A DNA stretch of 64,000 bases from Nemopilema nomurai (Eukaryota; Cnidaria; Scyphozoa; Rhizostomeae; Rhizostomatidae), in NCBI GenBank assembly GCA_003864495.1, contig ML133443.1, forward strand, positions 1,921,486 through 1,985,485, in the 5' to 3' direction. This document shows, in pieces, positions 59,311 to 64,000 of the stretch. The translations under genes and the position numbers were made by a program. How positions within the stretch are numbered: position 1 is the first letter of the stretch; each line of letters begins with the position of its first letter. Under the pieces are notes generated by a model. That model ran no database searches, was not told the DNA's origin, and saw only the letters and a program-made list of their open reading frames with translations.

Positions 59311-62300
59311 GTCTAAGAGTAAAAAGAAAGATTTAGACAAACTTCCTTGCTGTCAAATGGATTAATTGGAAAGTATGCGTATCAAATGGCTGGTTAGTGC
59401 GAACTCGAAAACTTCTCCTAACAGCTAGAAGAACTTGAAGAACTCTCGCTTCTACGTTGAAGAACTTGCATACAATTACTTCGCTTCCTTCAAATTAGCT
59501 AGCTTTCCAAACAGTCAGAATCAAATAAAATCACATTCCCGGTGCCGCTCTTATAACAGTCCTCGGTTTCATCTTTGTAAACATCTTTCATCTTTCAAAA
59601 TAAATGTCCAACCATCAGCTGTTTGCAATTAATGGTTTTTTTTATTCTAAGAAATTACCACGCTGATTGTTTGCGACATGAAAGCTTCGGAAAAACTAGA
59701 TTGCCTTTCAAAATAGTTTATTTTATTGCTCCGAGAAACTATAGCTATTTTTCACATGAGGAGAAGCCTCTTGCAAAAGTAATATTACGCAGAGAGTGCA
59801 TTCAAACATCTTTATTAGGCCTTTAGAAATCGCCTAATTAATGGCACACGTTCGTGGTAATTACATCAAACTGCAGCAATATCACTTGTCGCATTCATCG
59901 GCTCTGCATTGTACTGTTGACGGTTTTCTTTATCTTCAAGGCTATCGAATCTATGCAGCTTTCACTGCAAAAATGCGTGAAAATTCGCCAATTAGCCCTT
60001 GAATGGATGCTTGTTGTACGGCACGAGGGTGTCCAAGCTATATTGCCCTTCTACGATACACAAGCCACGTGAGAGAAGATACGATGCGGCCCACTTTGTG
60101 GAACCTCTTAATTTGTTTGTTTTTTGTCTTGTGCTCGCAGTTTCTCGGTTTAACATCACACTTTTCTGGTATCACTCAATTGAAAAGCCTCACCATTTGA
60201 TCAGTACATTCAAACTTACGAGTAAATTTTCTCCTAACGACACTTCCTCGTCTTAAGCAAAAAATTTCCACGCTACCGGTCAGAATTTCACTCTTTTGGC
60301 TATTTTGAGCGATCTTGAGAATGTTTTCAAGTGAAGGACAATGGGGCAGCAAAATGGCAATCTCTGTTGTCCACTGTATGCAAACAGTTTTTTGTCCACT
60401 ACCGAAATGCAAATAAATCGAAGCTTTCTAACTCAACAACTTCAAATAATGGTTCGACTCTTATTTGCTATCCAAAAGAGGTTTATTCTTTTTCGATTTT
60501 GCGTTTCCAGGCGTCTCGGATTAGTTGCATATGGTGAAAATTGTTCATGCCTTGACCCCTACTCTAACAAAAATCTCTTTGCTTCTATCTGGCTGGTTTC
60601 AGAATTCATTTTTCGAAAATTCTTTTATTCGCTGAAACAATGCTGTGGGGATATTGACTTGACACCCCACAGTTTTCCTCCTCCAACCTATGCCTATAAT
60701 TTTCTCACGACAACATGGCAGCGACTGAAGTCTGTTACAAATAGCTTGTGTTTTATTTGTTTTTCGTAATTATACCCCTTTATCTATTGAGGGGTTTATC
60801 AAAATAAACCATTAGAGCGGGCGGTTTTTGACCGGGCCTCTTGCATCCCTAGGGACGCCGGTCGCTTTCTAGAGATGGTCCGGATTTGGGCGGATCAGAA
60901 CCGAGGAGCGGAAGAATTCCAAAGAATAATAGCGGACCAATTTGGCCGGCATTATAAAAAGAAGGCCCACCGAGAGCCGATACTTTTCCAAGATAAGCTG
61001 TTGATTATTATCAACTTTGTAGAAATTAAGAAGCTTCTAAGCTCTAACGCAAAGGTCATAGCTACAACCGCGTGGTTCTTGTCCCCCTCCCCTCTCATTA
61101 GCCATCTTCAAAAGCTCCCCGGACTTCAAAACCATCAAAAGATTTCAATCTAGACTTTACAACCAAGTGTGAACACTTTTTGCCGTCTTGTAATATATTG
61201 AAAAGGCTTGTATTATGCATTTAACTGCAGGCGAGTCGAACTAATTACGATACTAATTACGAAACGGCATCGCTAATCTGATGCGGATTCCATCGAAACA
61301 ATATTTATCTATAACAATAAAATGTTGCTTCGAAGGGGAATGCCATATTAGCTGGCAATAGAAGCAAATCAAAGTTGAAAGCATTTTCAGCTACTTAAAG
61401 AATGTATACGTCTTTATAAATATTGATCGCAGGGCAATCGGCGTGATCGCCAAATGCGCCATTCACCGCCTTCAGACCAGATAAAGGCGTATTCATTTGA
61501 ATAACCTTCACTTCTAATCTACTAATTCTTTCAAAACATCTCAGTTTACTGTTGGTAATCCCCGTTCATTACAGCTTCCTTTATCGAAAAACCATTTATT
61601 TACAAAAGTTCATCCGTTGTGTTAAAGTCTTTTGTCGAGCGATATCGCGCAATCGTGATAAATGGAGCCAACATTTGGCCTACTTTTACATGTATTCATG
61701 ATAATCCTTGCCAAATTGGCTCGTGGCAAGGAGGTCCCGAAACAAAGATTCGTCTTCTCTTTAAGGCACAAAGAAATTGCTTTCAAGCGCCGATATGCAT
61801 AGGTGAAGTTTGGAACCCGTAACATAGAGATAGGGTCAGTTACGCGCAGTTACATCATGGATAAAGACATCGATGGTATCAAAAAAGAAATCGTAGATAA
61901 AGCTATTTTTGAACATTTGGCTTTTGGAGGTCAACAAGATCGTTAGCATACATAAAATCTGGGTTGAAAAGATGGAATTTTATCTCTTGACAATTTTACT
62001 TCATCAATGCTTTCCATTTACGATTTCATACTAGTGACTATGGTCTCTCGGACCCATTAGATCTTGTAAAATTGGAAAAATTTTGGCAAATAATTTCACT
62101 CAACGCAAATACTTCGTCATGTCATTAGCGCTTGCAATTACCAAAGAAACTTTAACATCTATTTAAATTTTCTTGCATAGTATAGCATTTGTTACAAAAT
62201 CTGATTAACGCAATGGGCTGTATTGCCTGAAAAAGGCACGCGACCAAACGGGTATTATGAAATTCAAAACGTAACGCAATAGCTTAAAGGCTGATGCAAA

Positions 62301-64000
62301 ATGAAGATGTTGGTCATCCTGGATGCACTATAAAGCAGGCTTTAATTCACGCTTAACAGGATGAGAAAAAAGTTTAAAAAAGCAACCTACTTTCTTCAAC
62401 AGTAAAAAGCTATCGTAAAACTTCAAACTTACTTACTTGTAGGTAGTGAACTATCTACCATAGCTTAAATGACACCGTTGCAGATAAAGTACAAAGTAAA
62501 ATGAATGAAAAAGACTTACTTGTTTATGCGCTATGTCGTTCTGCAGAGCCAAGTGACTGACAGATACGCAACCTTGGATCAGTTGAAATTGCTCCGAAGG
62601 TTGGCCTCTTATACCCCAATGCTAATTTGCATAGCAATAGACTGAGCGATCGCTCTGGGCATCTCCACCACTATGTCCCACGAGAGGCAGTTGCACCAAA
62701 CAATGGACTCAACAATGAGCAAACAATCAGTGTCTCCGTTTGAATGCGATAGTTTTCAATGTTATCGAGGAGTTTTACGTTGGGTTGTCCGTGTGCTGTG
62801 ACAATGGTTGTTTAATTTGTCACGCTGAGAGTAAATGGATTAATTGTGTTTATCGGCAAGCGATCCAAATTCTGCCACACTCTTCGCCGAGAAAGTATTC
62901 GTAAAAACGATTCATCTTTTCATTGAAATGTCTCTTAGGCAAGTGATTTTGAAATAGCCAATTTGCCCCTTGCCAAAGTTTGGTTTTCAAATTTCGTACA
63001 TAGCTGGATTTATAGATTTATAACCATAAGTAGACGTATTACTTTTAATTAACGTTCAAATCGAAAGATAACGATTGACTGGAAAGTAACTACCCAAAAT
63101 GTATAAGGAATCAATTCAATTATTAGATGACAGTATGGGTGCAATTGTTTATGGTGCAAATTGGGCTCTCTTGAAATTGGTACTCTCTGGACTAGAGGCA
63201 TTTCGTCAAAAACGAGTTTGAAATTTAATCAGCTCCTTGATAAGGAGAAATTCTTGGTACTTTTCTTTTCCAACCTTAAATCAAGATCTCTGTCATTGCC
63301 GCAATACGTTTCAAGGGGATCTGGATCAGATGAAACATTCTTATTTTTCTCGTGTGGAGTGGCAAGGGCTTTAATTTGTTCCAACTCTGTTCGAAATTGC
63401 ATTCCAATACCTTCTCAGTCTGCAAAAAATGTAGAATTGCACCTCACGAGGTTAGATTTCTTTCTACCATCGCAGAAACAAGACGAATTATTAGCAGCGC
63501 ATCTCGTATCTTTCTTATACTAGTGTTTCGAAGCTGCATACAGCTTGAGATAGAGTAGCTAGATAGTTTCTTTGAGGGTGTAAATTTTTCTGAACACTTA
63601 TTTTTATAATGCTAGAAGTTCTCATTTGTTTTGAGTTGAAATGCAAATTGTCATTTTGAATATTTATGACTTGTCGATTTTCCAAAAACGGCCAGATTAT
63701 TAACAATGGGGCCACCCGAAGCTGAAATAATCCCCTCCTTTGCGCAACAAGATGAGCAGCTCACTAAACATTGCTTTTTGTGCAAAGTGATAATAATAGT
63801 TTAATAGGATTAAGGGTTATATCTATACATGGTGAAACCTTATCAATACTAAGAGTATTGGTATGAAAAGGGATTCCATTTGAGAAAGAGAAAAACAACT
63901 CTAGTATAAAAAAGAAAAGTATTGAATATTTCTTCTTAATTGACTGGTAGTTATGAAAGGAAGACGACTTTTCCTTTCAGATGTTCCATTAGTCCATTCA
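59311..64000. other. Gene-poor right end
   Basis: This includes the upstream region of the minus-strand bHLH gene and so possibly its promoter and enhancers. Frames of up to 142 codons (60341-60769) show no domain features and overlap other frames. I see no repeat array or RNA gene. Confidence 0.4.

Noticed and set aside
60341..60769. A 142-codon plus-strand frame
   Set aside because: It overlaps another frame of similar length, has no domain, and its composition is like its AT-rich surroundings.

Overview
The window is nuclear DNA from an invertebrate animal. It is AT-rich, with sparse genes, spliceosomal introns (GTAAGT-like donors, pyrimidine-AG acceptors), metazoan gene families (calcium-channel alpha2/delta, Spc24, transferrin, ER-type JmjC oxygenase, bHLH factor) and a mixed load of decayed LINEs, Tc1 and hAT-type elements and a BEL/Pao retrotransposon. 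A cnidarian is my best guess from this mix. That is inference; nothing here fixes the phylum.

Layout. Positions 1-4524 hold a minus-strand, apparently intronless alpha2/delta gene with one -1 frame break. A two-exon minus-strand Spc24 gene lies at 6582-7725. After a mobile-element patch (8.0-9.1 kb), a six-exon plus-strand gene at 10419-17391 encodes a single-lobe transferrin with a signal peptide and a GPI-type tail. Its exon 2 carries one extra base in an A run, and its introns hold two small transposons. A decayed LINE (20.85-22.1 kb) precedes a five-exon plus-strand gene (22598-28112) for an ER-lumenal JmjC oxygenase ending in RDEL. From 28.1 to 51 kb I find no convincing gene. This stretch holds four minisatellites (units 14, 14, 17 and 20 bp), a third copy of the window's TA-flanked MITE and a long inverted-repeat element (48.2-49.5 kb). 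A very young, internally deleted BEL/Pao element with 5-bp target duplication occupies 51103-54526. A tRNA-derived SINE lies near 57.2 kb and an intronless bHLH gene at 58558-59310. The rest is gene-poor.

The genes are functionally unrelated and show no operon-like organisation. The points most worth following are the transferrin that appears to have lost most iron ligands, the RDEL-tailed JmjC enzyme, the young deletion derivative of BEL/Pao, the HOR-like 17-bp satellite, and three isolated single-base frame breaks (alpha2/delta, transferrin, gag). The breaks could be assembly indels or real lesions.
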